Origin: Hyphomicrobiales bacterium
GTDB taxonomy: Bacteria > Pseudomonadota > Alphaproteobacteria > Rhizobiales > Rhizobiaceae
DNA length: 64,000 bases
Assembly: GCA_900471605.1 (NCBI GenBank)
Contig: UCEY01000061.1
Span: 1-64,000, forward strand
Reading direction: 5' to 3'
A program made the position numbers and the translations under genes. Position 1 is the first letter of the stretch, and each line of letters begins with the position of its first letter. The notes beneath the pieces are model-generated. The model had not been told where the DNA came from. It did no database searches and saw nothing but the letters and a program-made list of their open reading frames with translations. This document shows, in pieces, positions 7,881 to 17,335 of this stretch.

Positions 7881-9476
7881 ATGGAACTGCGACGTTCTCG
7901 GGTGATTGCGGCGGCCGTTTTACTCGGCCTGCTTGGGGCGATCATACCGATTGCCGCGATGGTCTATATTTCGTGGGTCATCACGGTCGAGAAACAGCAG
8001 AACAATCTCGAACGGATCGCGCAGCAGACGATCATGCGCGCGAGCCGGACGTTCGAGGACGCGCGCGCCGCGCTCGATTCGCTTGCCTATCCGCGCCTGG
8101 TGCCGTGCTCGGACCAGCATATCGCCCGCATGCGGGTGATCGCCTTCAATACGCCCTCGGTCAAGGAGGTCGGTTATTTCGAGAACGGCCTGCTGAAATG
8201 CACGTCCTGGGGGATCGAGGAACGCAAGGTCGAGCGGCCGTGGATCGATTACATGACGCCCGACGGCGTGGAAGTCGCCACCCGCGTGCAGCCGGCGGTC
8301 AGCATGGGAAATCCGATGATGGGGCTGCATTACGGCCCGTACAACGTGCTGGTCGATCCGGCCCGTTTCGTCGATATTCTGGTGGATGCCGATATTTCGC
8401 TCGCGCTCGCCAACCGGCAGGGCATGCTGCTCAACGAACTCAATTCGCCGGAGAAGGACCTCGTCAACTCGCTGATCGACGAGCCGAGGAACGGCATGAC
8501 GTCTTCGGCGCTCTACGCGGTGGCACGCGACAAGGGGTTGATCGCGATCGCCATGGAGCCCCGTTCCAACCTTGCCGGCAGGCTTCGGGACGAACAGTTC
8601 CTGCTGATGCCGGTTGGTGCCTTCATCGCCATCTTCATCGTCGGCGTTGTGATCTGGCTTTCCAAGAAACGGCTGTCACCGCTCGGTGAACTGGCGATCG
8701 CGGTGCGCAAACGCGAATTCATCGTCCATTACCAGCCGATCGTCGAGCTCAAGACCGGCATCTGCGTCGGCGCGGAAGCCCTGGTGCGCTGGCGGCGGCC
8801 GGACGGATCGCTGGTGCGCCCGGACCTGTTCATCCCGCTTGCCGAGGAGAGCGGGCTTATCCTGCCGATCACCGACCAGGTCGTCGAAGCGATCGTCGCC
8901 GATCTCGGCGGGCTTTTGCGAGCGGAACGGTCCCTGCACATCGCCGTCAACCTTTCGGCGGTCGATGTGACCTCCGGGCGCATTCTCGACGTCGTCGACG
9001 AAAAACTTGCCAGGACCGAGATCGCGCCGGGGCAGATCTGGCTGGAGGCGACCGAACGCGGCTTCATCGATATCGACGCGGCGCGGGCGACGCTGACCCG
9101 CGCCCGGGAGCGCGGCCATCTGGTGGCGATCGACGATTTCGGAACGGGATATTCGAGCCTGCAATACCTGCAGGGCTTGCCGACGGATGCGCTGAAGATC
9201 GACAAGTCGTTCATCGATACGATCGGCCGCAACAGCGCCACCAGCTCGGTCACCGCCCATATCATCGAGATGGCGAAGACGCTCGACCTGCAGATCGTCG
9301 CGGAAGGCGTGGAGACCGAGGAGCAGGCCGACTACCTGAAGGCTCACGACGTCAATTTCGGCCAGGGCTGGCTGTTTTCGAAACCGCTCCCGGCGGCGGA
9401 TTTCATCGATTACCACCGCAACGCAAAAGCCCGCTCGGGGAGCGGGCGGGGGAATATAAGGTCCGTGGCGGCGTGA
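7881..9476 (+). CDS. CSS-motif membrane cyclic-di-GMP phosphodiesterase (EAL)
   Basis: 531 residues: an N-terminal membrane helix (about 10-35), a periplasmic CSS-type sensor domain with cysteines in VPCSDQH and LKCTSWG, a second helix near 235-260, then a cytoplasmic EAL domain. The EAL motif reads AEALVRW (Glu299). IDDFGTGYSSL and AEGVET are intact, so hydrolysis of c-di-GMP is expected. In the family the periplasmic cysteines respond to redox state. It stands alone; a hairpin-forming GCCCGCT/AGCGGGC lies inside its last codons. Confidence 0.92.
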   Translation: MELRRSRVIAAAVLLGLLGAIIPIAAMVYISWVITVEKQQNNLERIAQQTIMRASRTFEDARAALDSLAYPRLVPCSDQHIARMRVIAFNTPSVKEVGYFENGLLKCTSWGIEERKVERPWIDYMTPDGVEVATRVQPAVSMGNPMMGLHYGPYNVLVDPARFVDILVDADISLALANRQGMLLNELNSPEKDLVNSLIDEPRNGMTSSALYAVARDKGLIAIAMEPRSNLAGRLRDEQFLLMPVGAFIAIFIVGVVIWLSKKRLSPLGELAIAVRKREFIVHYQPIVELKTGICVGAEALVRWRRPDGSLVRPDLFIPLAEESGLILPITDQVVEAIVADLGGLLRAERSLHIAVNLSAVDVTSGRILDVVDEKLARTEIAPGQIWLEATERGFIDIDAARATLTRARERGHLVAIDDFGTGYSSLQYLQGLPTDALKIDKSFIDTIGRNSATSSVTAHIIEMAKTLDLQIVAEGVETEEQADYLKAHDVNFGQGWLFSKPLPAADFIDYHRNAKARSGSGRGNIRSVAA

Positions 9477-9482
9477 ATAAGA

Positions 9483-9761
9483 TCAGTCGTCCAGAGCGCG
9501 ATAGGCCGATTGCGCCTGCGAAAAGGTTGCCTGCGGATGATGCTGCTGCTCGGTCGTCAGCACATCGATCGAGACGGTGGTGGCGGGGATCATGAATTCG
9601 GTATCGCCCGGGTCGCCGGCATTCTCGGCGCGACGGGCGTTGCGGTCGGAATCGGCCTTGATGTCCCTGACCTGATCCTTGATGGACAGGCGCCGGCCCG
9701 GCTTCAGAGCTTCTATGGCGATGGCGGCGGTGTTCGCCGATATGCTGACCAGTTGTGTCAT
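9483..9761 (-). CDS. Hypothetical protein
   Basis: 92 residues from the ATG at 9761 (a GTG at 9773 is also open). No recognised domain. It begins MTQLVSISANTAAIAIEALKP and has a long polar middle rich in Asp and Arg. It is convergent with the EAL gene and divergent from crcB. Composition is compatible with a real, soluble, cytoplasmic protein, but support is modest. Confidence 0.5.
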   Translation of the reverse strand: MTQLVSISANTAAIAIEALKPGRRLSIKDQVRDIKADSDRNARRAENAGDPGDTEFMIPATTVSIDVLTTEQQHHPQATFSQAQSAYRALDD

Positions 9762-9885
9762 TGCGCCGTTCACAATCTTTTCTCAGATTATGATAATTAC
9801 GTCGGCCCTGATTTGTTCCCGTTTAAACAAAACGTCGGCATTTTATCGATTTGACGATTTCCGGTTTTGTCCTAGAAAAAGCGCC

Positions 9886-10263
9886 ATGAACAACTTGCTT
9901 CTCGTCGCCGTCGGCGGAGCGATCGGCTCCGTCTGCCGTTATCTGGTCGGGCTCTGGGCGCTGCGCCTTTGGGGGCCGGCCTTTCCCTGGGGAACGCTTG
10001 CCGTCAATGTCGTCGGCTCGTTCGCGATCGGTTTTCTCGCCGAGCTGATCGTCCGGCGGTTCGATGCGTCGCCCGAGATGCGGCTTCTGATCGTCACCGG
10101 TTTTCTCGGCGGCTTCACGACGTTTTCCGCCTTTTCGCTCGATGTCGTGTCGCTCCTCGAAAAGGGCGCTACCCTGGTCGGGGTGACCTATATCGTGGCG
10201 AGCGTGGCGATCTCGCTCGGCGCCGTGTTCGGCGGGCTGGCGCTCGGGCGGGCAATGCTCTAA
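9886..10263 (+). CDS. crcB: Fluoride channel CrcB/Fluc
   Basis: 125 residues with four hydrophobic helices, the length of a single Fluc subunit. Family motifs are present: GGAIGSVCRY near the start, PWGTLAVNVVGSFAIGF in the second helix and TGFLGGFTTFSAFS in the third. The protein forms dual-topology dimers that export fluoride. I see no clear fluoride riboswitch upstream. It is followed 37 bp later by the RluC-type gene on the same strand. Confidence 0.94.
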   Translation: MNNLLLVAVGGAIGSVCRYLVGLWALRLWGPAFPWGTLAVNVVGSFAIGFLAELIVRRFDASPEMRLLIVTGFLGGFTTFSAFSLDVVSLLEKGATLVGVTYIVASVAISLGAVFGGLALGRAML

Positions 10264-10300
10264 AGGGCAGGGCTGATCACAGATAGATGAAAGAGCTTTG

Positions 10301-11293
10301 ATGGCAGGCATCGAGCATATCCGCGTCGAGGCGGACGAGGCGGGCATGCGGCTCGACCGATGGTTCAAGATCCATTATCCGGGCCTCGGCTTCGGGCCGC
10401 TGCAGAAACTGCTGCGCTCCGGCCAGGTGCGGGTCGACGGCGGGCGGGTGAAATCCGACGCCCGCGTGCAGCCGGGACAGACGGTGCGCATTCCGCCGAT
10501 GGAGGTCGACGCCAAGAAGGCCGGGCCGATCGCCGGCAAGGACCTCAAGCATTCCAGCGATTTCGAACTCCTGTCGCGCATGGTGCTGCACGAGGACGAG
10601 AAGGTGATCGTGCTCAACAAGCCGGCCGGCCTTGCGGTGCAGGGCGGATCGGGCGTGGCGCGCCATATCGACCAGATGCTCGACAGCTGGATCAGCCCGA
10701 AGGGCGAAAAGCCGCGGCTCGTCCACCGGCTCGACCGGGATACGTCCGGCGTTCTGGTGATCGCCCGCACCCGGGGTGCCGCCCAGAAGCTGACGGCCGC
10801 CTTTCGCGAACGGGACACCAAGAAGACCTATTGGTCGCTGGTGAGAGGCGTGCCGCGCAAGCACGAGGACAAGGTTTCCACCTGGCTGGTCAAGGAACAG
10901 ACGCCGGATGGCGACCGGATGCGGATCGCCAAGCATGGCGAGGAGGGGGCCGATCACGCGGTCTCCTATTACCGCGTTCTGGAGACGGCGGCGCAGTCGC
11001 TCGCCTGGCTGGAAATGGAGCCCTATACCGGCCGCACCCACCAGCTGCGCGTCCACGCGCTGCATATCGGCCACCCGATCATCGGTGATCCGAAATATTT
11101 CATCGACGATCCGAACTGGGATTTCCCCGGCGGCATCCAGAAGCGGCTGCACCTGCACGCGCGGCATATCGACATTCCGCATCCGAATGGCGGGCGCCTG
11201 AAGATCACGGCGCCTTTGCCGCCGCACATGGTGCAGAGCTGGAACCTGCTCGGGTTCGACATGGAAAACGGCGCGAGAGACGACGACGAATGA
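10301..11293 (+). CDS. rluC: RluC/RluD-family 23S rRNA pseudouridine synthase
   Basis: 330 residues. An N-terminal S4 RNA-binding domain (about 15-65, GMRLDRWFKIHYPGL) is joined to a pseudouridine synthase domain. The catalytic aspartate is Asp145 in HRLDRDTSGVLV. It isomerises uridines in rRNA; the exact target positions cannot be read from sequence. The following HAD gene overlaps its stop by 4 bases, so the two are coupled. Confidence 0.9.
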   Translation: MAGIEHIRVEADEAGMRLDRWFKIHYPGLGFGPLQKLLRSGQVRVDGGRVKSDARVQPGQTVRIPPMEVDAKKAGPIAGKDLKHSSDFELLSRMVLHEDEKVIVLNKPAGLAVQGGSGVARHIDQMLDSWISPKGEKPRLVHRLDRDTSGVLVIARTRGAAQKLTAAFRERDTKKTYWSLVRGVPRKHEDKVSTWLVKEQTPDGDRMRIAKHGEEGADHAVSYYRVLETAAQSLAWLEMEPYTGRTHQLRVHALHIGHPIIGDPKYFIDDPNWDFPGGIQKRLHLHARHIDIPHPNGGRLKITAPLPPHMVQSWNLLGFDMENGARDDDE

Positions 11294-11943
11294 AACTGGT
11301 CCTTTTCGATTGCGACGGCACGCTGGTCGACAGCGCCGGCCTGATCCACGAAACCATGCGCCGCACCTTTGCCCATTTCGGCAAGCCGGAGCCCAGGGTG
11401 GAAGACACCAAGGCGATCATCGGGCTGACGCTCGACATCGCGATTGCCCGCATGCAGGGCAAGCCGCATGCGGACGGGGAAGCCGTCGAGATGATGGCCT
11501 ATTACAAGACGCTGTTTGCCGTCGTGCGCCAGGATCTGGATTTCAAGGAACCGTTGTTCGACGGGATCCGGCAGGTGATCGATACGATCGGGCCGCGCGA
11601 GGATCTCTTGATCGGCGCCGTCACCGGAAAATCCCGGCGCGGGCTGAAGCTGGTGATGGAGACGCACGGTTTCGACAGGTATTTCGTCGTGTCGCGCACC
11701 GCCGACGACTGCCCGTCGAAACCGCATCCGGCCATGGTGACCGAATGCTGCGACCAGACGGGCATCGAACCTTCCGCGACCCTTGTCATCGGCGACGCCA
11801 TTTACGATATGCAGATGGCGAAGGCGGCCGGTGCAACGGCGATCGGCGTTTCCTGGGGTTATGCCTCGGTGGACGAACTCAACAGAGCCGGAGCCGACGT
11901 GATCGTCCATCATCCGAGCGAATTGCTGAGCCATATCGGCTGA
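11290..11943 (+). CDS. HAD-superfamily hydrolase (phosphoglycolate phosphatase-like)
   Basis: 217 residues. The HAD catalytic motif FDCDGTLVDS is at the N-terminus (Asp7 and Asp9), motif II threonine lies in GAVTGKS, and motif IV aspartates lie in VIGDAIYDMQMAKAAG. A helical cap lies between. It resembles the Gph/PhnX subfamily; the substrate is unknown. It overlaps the rluC stop (ATGA) and is followed by the ATP12 gene, a typical rhizobial order. Confidence 0.87.
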   Translation: MKLVLFDCDGTLVDSAGLIHETMRRTFAHFGKPEPRVEDTKAIIGLTLDIAIARMQGKPHADGEAVEMMAYYKTLFAVVRQDLDFKEPLFDGIRQVIDTIGPREDLLIGAVTGKSRRGLKLVMETHGFDRYFVVSRTADDCPSKPHPAMVTECCDQTGIEPSATLVIGDAIYDMQMAKAAGATAIGVSWGYASVDELNRAGADVIVHHPSELLSHIG

Positions 11944-11955
11944 GGTTTTATTTCC

Positions 11956-12747
11956 ATGCGTGACATGTTTCCCGATCCATCCGAAGCGCTGAGCCATGCC
12001 GATCCGACGCGGCGGGCGCAGATCCAGATGCAGAAGCCGCTGCCAAAACGCTTCTACAGCCAGGTCTCGGTTGCCGAAGGCGAGGGCGGCCATGCGATTC
12101 ACCTCGACGGCCGCCCGGTCAGGACGCCTGCCAAGAACGGCCTCGTGGCGCCGACGGCGCGGCTTGCCGAACTGATCCGCGACGAATGGGCGAGCCAGGT
12201 GGATGTGATCGATCCCGGCACCATGCCGGTGACCCGGCTCGTCAACACGGCGATCGACGGCATCGCGGCAGATCCCCAGGCGGTGTTCGAGGACATCCTG
12301 CGGTTCTCCTCGAGCGACATGCTGTGCTACCGCGCCGAAGGGCCGGAAAACCTGGTGGCGCGCCAGAACGACCTCTGGGATCCGATCGTCGACTGGGCCG
12401 CGAACGAACTCGGCGCACGCTTCATCCTGATCGAGGGCGTGATGCCGCAGGAACAGCCGAAGGAGGCGACCGCCGCCTTTGCGGTGACGCTGAAGAAATA
12501 CGACACGCCGATCGAACTCGCGGTGCTGCATACGGTAACGACGCTGACCGGTTCGGCACTGCTGGCGCTTGCCTTTGCAGAGGGCCGGCTTACCGCCGAC
12601 GAGGCCTGGGCGCTTGCCCATCTCGACGAGGACTGGACCAACGAGCACTGGGGCACGGATGCCGAGGCCGAACATCGCCGGGCCAAGCGGCTCGAGGAAA
12701 TGCGGGCGGCGACCGAAACTTTTCTTGCGTTGAAGCCTCAGGCTTAA
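11956..12747 (+). CDS. ATP12-family F1-ATPase assembly chaperone
   Basis: 263 residues. Characteristic ATP12 stretches are visible: FYSQVSV and a GRPVRTPAKN motif at residues 35-60, MPVTRLVNTAID, and a helical C-terminal half with the signature W(T)NEHWG (DWTNEHWGTDAEAE). ATP12 holds the F1 alpha subunit during assembly. It belongs to the rluC-HAD-ATP12 run on the plus strand. Confidence 0.92.
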   Translation: MRDMFPDPSEALSHADPTRRAQIQMQKPLPKRFYSQVSVAEGEGGHAIHLDGRPVRTPAKNGLVAPTARLAELIRDEWASQVDVIDPGTMPVTRLVNTAIDGIAADPQAVFEDILRFSSSDMLCYRAEGPENLVARQNDLWDPIVDWAANELGARFILIEGVMPQEQPKEATAAFAVTLKKYDTPIELAVLHTVTTLTGSALLALAFAEGRLTADEAWALAHLDEDWTNEHWGTDAEAEHRRAKRLEEMRAATETFLALKPQA

Positions 12748-12804
12748 TCGTTCTCTAACCCTGTTCGTTGGAACATCGGAAGGTGCCGTTTTGCGGGTTC
12801 CTTC

Positions 12805-13293
12805 ATGTTCCGTCGTCTCTTTCGTTTCTGTCTTATTGTGCTGACGGCCCTGCCGCTGATGTCGTTCCGTTTGGAACAGGCAAACACGGCCCAGGAAAAA
12901 CTTCTCTATGACGTGCGCGGCGCCTTCGTGACGGCGCGGCCGGACGTGCCGAAGGGATTGGTGATCGCGACCGACATGCTGGTCGACGAGGCGATCCGCG
13001 CGACCACCCGATCGATCGCCCTGCCGCGGACGATCATCTCGGTGCGCATCGACGAGATGTCGCATCTGCCGATGCTGATCGGCAGCCGGCGCGAGGCGAA
13101 GGTGACGGTGCAGGCGATCTCGGTCAATACCGGCGAGCCGATCGCCAAGGGAACGTTCAAGACGTCGATCTTCCTGCTGGACGGGGACACGGCCGACCGC
13201 GATCTTGCCGAAAAGATCGCCGACCGCATCTCCAGCGAATTCCGCCTCGACGGGACACGGCGCCCGACCATGGCAACCGCGCTGTTTCAGTGA
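12805..13293 (+). CDS. Secreted protein of unknown function
   Basis: 162 residues with a signal peptide (residues 1-25: basic MFRRLFRF, hydrophobic stretch, then LMSFRLEQA). The mature part is mixed alpha/beta with no motif I recognise. It lies 57 bp after the ATP12 gene and converges with fghA. Confidence 0.65.
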   Translation: MFRRLFRFCLIVLTALPLMSFRLEQANTAQEKLLYDVRGAFVTARPDVPKGLVIATDMLVDEAIRATTRSIALPRTIISVRIDEMSHLPMLIGSRREAKVTVQAISVNTGEPIAKGTFKTSIFLLDGDTADRDLAEKIADRISSEFRLDGTRRPTMATALFQ

Positions 13294-13296
13294 GGG

Positions 13297-14130
13297 TCAG
13301 GCAAGCCTCTGCGCATGCCAGCGCAGGTGATCGTCCATGAAGGTCGAGATGAAATAATACGAGTGGTCGTAGCGCTCGTGCAGGCGCAGCGTCACGTCGA
13401 TCCCGGTTCCCTGCGCCGCCTCCTCGAACAGCCAGGGGCGCAGGCCGTTTTCCAGAAAACCGTCCGCCTTGCCCTGGTCGATCAGGAATTCCGGGAAGCG
13501 GGCGCCATCCTTGACCAGTGCGCAGGCATCGTATTGGCGCCAGGCCGTGCGGTCGGGACCGAGGTATTTTTCAAAGGCAGGGGCCGACCAGTCGGCGGTC
13601 GAGGGTTCGACGATCGGGGCGAAGGCGGAGCAGCTCCGGAACCGCTCCGGGTTCTTCAGCGCGATCGTCATGGCGCCGTGGCCGCCCATGGAATGGCCGA
13701 AAATGCCCTGGCGGTCCATGTCCATGCGAAAATGCTGGCTGACGAAGTTCGGCAGTTCCTCGGTGATGTAGGTGTACATCTGGTAGTTTTCGGCCCAGGG
13801 CTTTTCCGTGGCATCGAGATAGAAGCCGGCGCCCTTGCCCATCTGCCAGTTGGTGAGTTCGTCGGGCACGTCGTTGCCGCGCGGGCTGGTATCCGGGCAG
13901 ACGATGATGAGGCCGAGTTCGGCGGCCATGCGCCGGTATTCACCCTTTTCCATGACGTTCGCATGGGTGCAGGTCAGGCCGGAGAGATACCAGACGACCG
14001 GGCAGGGCGCCTTGATCGCCTGCGGGGGCACGAAGACGGCAAAGGTCATCTCGCATCTGCAGGCTTCGGACGGGTGCATGAACACGCCCTGCATGCCGCC
14101 GAAAGCGGTGTTCTGGGAAAGGACCTTCAT
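13297..14130 (-). CDS. fghA: S-formylglutathione hydrolase
   Basis: 277 residues, esterase D family. It hydrolyses S-formylglutathione to formate and glutathione, the second step of glutathione-dependent formaldehyde oxidation. The nucleophile is Ser147 in GHSMGGHG; Asp223 and His256 (ERYDHSYYF) complete the triad. The start has AAGGAG upstream. The first enzyme of the pathway, frmA/adhC, lies 2 kb away on the same strand (16103-17230). Confidence 0.95.
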   Translation of the reverse strand: MKVLSQNTAFGGMQGVFMHPSEACRCEMTFAVFVPPQAIKAPCPVVWYLSGLTCTHANVMEKGEYRRMAAELGLIIVCPDTSPRGNDVPDELTNWQMGKGAGFYLDATEKPWAENYQMYTYITEELPNFVSQHFRMDMDRQGIFGHSMGGHGAMTIALKNPERFRSCSAFAPIVEPSTADWSAPAFEKYLGPDRTAWRQYDACALVKDGARFPEFLIDQGKADGFLENGLRPWLFEEAAQGTGIDVTLRLHERYDHSYYFISTFMDDHLRWHAQRLA

Positions 14131-14150
14131 CGCTGCTCCTTGGATAGATG

Positions 14151-14813
14151 TCAGTTGCCCATCGACACGACGGCGTTGACGGCCGCGGCGACAAGGACGG
14201 TGTTGAAAAAGAAGGACACGACCGCATGCAGGAGATTGATGCGGCGCATGGCGGTCGTGGTGATCTGGACGTCCGAGGTCTGGGCAGTCATGCCGATGAC
14301 GAAGGAAAAATACAGGAAATCGAAGGCGCCGGGTTCGTCCGTCTCGGGGAAGTCGAGGCCGCCGCGCCGCGCTTCGTTCTCCTGCGCCTGTTCGTCCGGC
14401 CGCCAGAACAGATGGGCGTAATGCATGGCGAACATGGTGTGGATCGTCAGCCAGCCGAGCACGACCGAAGCGAAGGCGAGGGAGACGGCGGCAAGGCCCG
14501 CCGGTTGCGACCGGTTCAATGCCTCGAACAGCGAAACGACGGCGGCGGCGACCGCAAGCAAGGTCACCGCGAGGATCACCGGCGCCGGTTCGTCGTCGTT
14601 CTGTCCCTTGCTGCGCAGCGTGGCGCCATCGAGTTTCGGAATGCGCACGGCCATCATGACCAGATAGATCAGGAAGAAGACGACGACCGCGACGCCGGCT
14701 GAAAGTTCCGGCACATAGACGATCAGGAACGGCAGGCAGGCCAGCGAGGCGATCGTGCCGGCGAAGAACGGTCCATGCCTGCGATAGTTCAGTCTGTGCC
14801 AGGGGTTCGCCAT
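14151..14813 (-). CDS. DUF1345 membrane protein
   Basis: 220 residues with about five hydrophobic segments (near 14-30, 35-52, 75-95, 108-125 and at the C-terminus). The segment FDFLYFSFVIGMTAQTSDVQI is a recognisable DUF1345 signature; it reads like a pore-loop sequence, but function is not established. It lies downstream of the DUF188 gene with 16 bp between them, probably co-transcribed. Confidence 0.85.
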   Translation of the reverse strand: MANPWHRLNYRRHGPFFAGTIASLACLPFLIVYVPELSAGVAVVVFFLIYLVMMAVRIPKLDGATLRSKGQNDDEPAPVILAVTLLAVAAAVVSLFEALNRSQPAGLAAVSLAFASVVLGWLTIHTMFAMHYAHLFWRPDEQAQENEARRGGLDFPETDEPGAFDFLYFSFVIGMTAQTSDVQITTTAMRRINLLHAVVSFFFNTVLVAAAVNAVVSMGN

Positions 14814-14829
14814 CCGGGTTTCCGATCGC

Positions 14830-15276
14830 TCACTGGGCTGACTTGGCGCGGCGGCACAGCCTGTCCAGCGTTTCCAGGAATTTCGACCGGTCGCGCGGCG
14901 AAAAGGCGGCGTTGTAGCCCTTGCTTTCGCCGGTTTCCCGCAGGTGCTGGCCGAGGTCGCGCATGGCGCTCGCCATGCCGATATTGGTTTCGTCGAAGAC
15001 GCGGCCTGTCGGGCCGGTAACCTGCGCGCCGGCGGCCACGCAGCGTACGGCCAGCGGCACGTCAGCCGTGACGACGATGTCGGACGTTCCGGCGCGTTCG
15101 GCGATCCAGTTGTCGGCGGCATCGAAGCCCGCCGAGACGATGACGTTGTGCACCATCGGGTCGCGCGACGGGCGAAGCCCGGAATTGGCGACGAAGGTCA
15201 CTTCCAGGCCGTGGCGTTCCGCGACTTTCAGGATCTCCGGCTTGACCGGACAGGCATCGGCATCGACGTAAATCAT
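14830..15276 (-). CDS. YaiI/YqxD family protein (DUF188)
   Basis: 148 residues starting MIYVDADACPVK, the exact signature of the DUF188 family. It also has DIVVTADVPLA and a lysine/arginine-rich C-terminus. The fold is PIN-like, suggesting a possible metal-dependent nuclease; no substrate is known. It is followed by the DUF1345 gene. Confidence 0.92.
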   Translation of the reverse strand: MIYVDADACPVKPEILKVAERHGLEVTFVANSGLRPSRDPMVHNVIVSAGFDAADNWIAERAGTSDIVVTADVPLAVRCVAAGAQVTGPTGRVFDETNIGMASAMRDLGQHLRETGESKGYNAAFSPRDRSKFLETLDRLCRRAKSAQ

Positions 15277-15300
15277 CCGGAATTCCCGATCAGCCCGCGT

Positions 15301-15720
15301 TCATTTGCGGGTCCAGACCTCACTGATGGCCTTCTTCGAGCCGTTGTAAGTCCAAACGCCCTTCCAGGTTCCGTCCGGCTGCTCGAAATACATGGCGATC
15401 CCGAAAGAGCTGTTGTCGGACGTATATCCGACCGAAAGGGCGATATCGTCGCGGCTTGCGGGACCGACGCGGAACCTGTTGTCGCCGACGAATTTCGCGC
15501 CAAGACCGGTGCCGACGGACCGGCTTCCGGCGATATCCCAGACGACCTCATAGGTTTCACCGGAACGCGTGACCTTGACGGTGCCGGCATATTGCTTGCC
15601 GGTGTCGGGGTTGTCGCCGACGACGCTGAAACTGCCTGTCGGGTCCGCTGAAGCAACGGCGGGAAAAGCCAGCAACAGGCCGGCAACCATCGGGGCAATC
15701 ATCACCATCCGTTTCCGCAT
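15301..15720 (-). CDS. Secreted beta-rich protein of unknown function
   Basis: 139 residues. A signal peptide (residues 1-25, MRKRMVMIAPMVAGLLLAF then AVASA) is followed by an all-beta mature domain with repeated W/Y-containing strands (TYEVVWDIAGS, GIAMYFEQPDGTWKGVWTYNG). Likely periplasmic. I chose the ATG at 15720 because it yields the signal peptide directly. Confidence 0.7.
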   Translation of the reverse strand: MRKRMVMIAPMVAGLLLAFPAVASADPTGSFSVVGDNPDTGKQYAGTVKVTRSGETYEVVWDIAGSRSVGTGLGAKFVGDNRFRVGPASRDDIALSVGYTSDNSSFGIAMYFEQPDGTWKGVWTYNGSKKAISEVWTRK

Positions 15721-15830
15721 TGCCGTCTCCTGACGAATGGAAGCCTCTGGCACCCGGTAGGTAGATCGGTGACGTGCCGGAAAGGTAGGCAGCGCAGCCC
15801 GACCCAGCGGGCTGCGCGCGGGAAACGGTA

Positions 15831-16034
15831 TCAGGCTACGGAGGTCGTCTGGTCGTCGACCGTTGCGCCGGGTACGTTCTTCTTGATGGATTCAATGGCC
15901 GACACGGCGGAAGCCTTGGCCGAATAACCTTCGGACGAGAACATGGCCTGACCGTTCGGAGCCTTGAAGCGGAAGCGGTATTCGCCGGCCTTGTCCTTGT
16001 AGATTTCGAATTTGTACATCTTCTGCATCCCCAT
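15831..16034 (-). CDS. YegP-family protein (DUF1508)
   Basis: A small protein of 62-67 residues matching the YegP repeat unit: FEIYKDKAGEYRFRFKAPNGQ followed by SSEGYSAKASAVSAIESIKKN. Single-repeat forms are common in rhizobia; function unknown. ATGs at 16034, 16028 and 16019 are in frame; 16019 has GGGGA at a sensible distance and may be the true start. Confidence 0.82.
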   Translation of the reverse strand: MGMQKMYKFEIYKDKAGEYRFRFKAPNGQAMFSSEGYSAKASAVSAIESIKKNVPGATVDDQTTSVA

Positions 16035-16102
16035 TGATCGGAGTTGAACCTGGACTTATTCGCAGCAATGAAGCGCGTTTCCGGAAAGCACCGGAACCGC
16101 CC

Positions 16103-17230
16103 TCAATAGATCACTACGCTGCGAATCGATTCGCCGCCATGCATCAGCTCGAAACCCCTGTTGATGTCTTCGAGCGGCATGGTGTGGGTGATCATCGGAT
16201 CGATCTCGATCTTGCCCTCCATGTACCAGTCGACGATCTTCGGCACGTCGGTGCGGCCGCGCGCGCCGCCGAAGGCCGTGCCCATCCAGGTGCGGCCGGT
16301 GACGAGTTGGAAGGGGCGGGTGGCGATTTCCTGGCCGGCGCCGGCAACGCCGATGACGACCGACTTGCCCCAGCCGCGATGCGAGCTCTCCAGCGCCTGG
16401 CGCATGACCTTGGTATTGCCGGTGCAATCGAACGTATAGTCGGCGCCACCGATCTGGTCGGCGCCGCGCTTCGTCAGGTTGACGAGGTAAGGCACGATGT
16501 CGCCGTCGACTTCCTTCGGGTTGACGAAATGGGTCATGCCGAAGCGTTCGCCCCAGGCCTTCTTGTCGTTGTTGAGGTCCACGCCGATGATCATGTCGGC
16601 GCCGGCAAGCCGCAGCCCCTGGATGACGTTCAGACCGATGCCGCCGAGACCGAAGACGATCGCGGTTGCGCCGATCTCCACCTTGGCGGTGTTGATGACC
16701 GCGCCGATGCCGGTCGTCACCCCGCAGCCGATATAGCAGACCTTGTCGAAGGGGGCGTCGGGGTTGATCTTGGCGACCGCGATCTCCGGCAGGACCGTGT
16801 AGTTCGCGAAGGTCGAGCAGCCCATGTAGTGGTGGATCTTGTCCTTGCCGATCGAGAAGCGCGAGGTGCCGTCCGGCATCAGGCCTTGCCCCTGGGTGGA
16901 GCGGATCGCGGTGCACAGGTTGGTCTTGCGCGACAGGCAGGACGGGCATTCGCGGCATTCCGGCGTGTAGAGCGGAATGACGTGGTCGCCCTTCCTGACC
17001 GATGTGACGCCGGGACCGACATCGACGACGATGCCTGCACCTTCATGGCCGAGGATCGCCGGGAAAAGGCCTTCGGGGTCGGCGCCGGAAAGGGTGAAGT
17101 CATCGGTGTGGCAGATACCGGTCGCCTTCACCTCGATCAGCACTTCGCCGGCACGGGGACCTTCGAGCTGCACGGTCATGACTTCGAGCGGTTTGCCGGC
17201 CTGAACGGCGACGGCGGCGCGGACATCCAT
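16103..17230 (-). CDS. frmA: S-(hydroxymethyl)glutathione dehydrogenase (class III ADH)
   Basis: 375 residues. It oxidises the formaldehyde-glutathione adduct with NAD. The catalytic zinc site is Cys40 (GICHTDD) with His62/Glu63 (GHEGAG). Structural zinc cysteines are at 92, 95, 98 and 106. The Rossmann motif GLGGIGLNV lies near 194. The start has GGGAGAA upstream. It pairs functionally with fghA in this window. The symbol adhC is also used for this gene in rhizobia. Confidence 0.96.
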   Translation of the reverse strand: MDVRAAVAVQAGKPLEVMTVQLEGPRAGEVLIEVKATGICHTDDFTLSGADPEGLFPAILGHEGAGIVVDVGPGVTSVRKGDHVIPLYTPECRECPSCLSRKTNLCTAIRSTQGQGLMPDGTSRFSIGKDKIHHYMGCSTFANYTVLPEIAVAKINPDAPFDKVCYIGCGVTTGIGAVINTAKVEIGATAIVFGLGGIGLNVIQGLRLAGADMIIGVDLNNDKKAWGERFGMTHFVNPKEVDGDIVPYLVNLTKRGADQIGGADYTFDCTGNTKVMRQALESSHRGWGKSVVIGVAGAGQEIATRPFQLVTGRTWMGTAFGGARGRTDVPKIVDWYMEGKIEIDPMITHTMPLEDINRGFELMHGGESIRSVVIY

Positions 17231-17335
17231 GATGTTCTCCCTTGAGGCTTTACAGATTCGCCGCGACCTTTGCACAGGCGAGGGGGCCGGCTCAAGCCGG
17301 AACGAGCCGTTCCCGGTCGCATTTCGGTCGGCGGA

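Noticed and set aside
9430..9455. GCCCGCT/AGCGGGC hairpin as a terminator
   Set aside because: It lies inside the final codons of the EAL gene and has no T-run.
11023..13065. 680-codon open frame on the minus strand
   Set aside because: It covers rluC, the HAD gene, the ATP12 gene and the secreted gene, all recognisable on the plus strand; the antisense translation lacks any family signature.
16034..17245. 403-codon frame on the plus strand across frmA
   Set aside because: Antisense shadow of a clear class III alcohol dehydrogenase.
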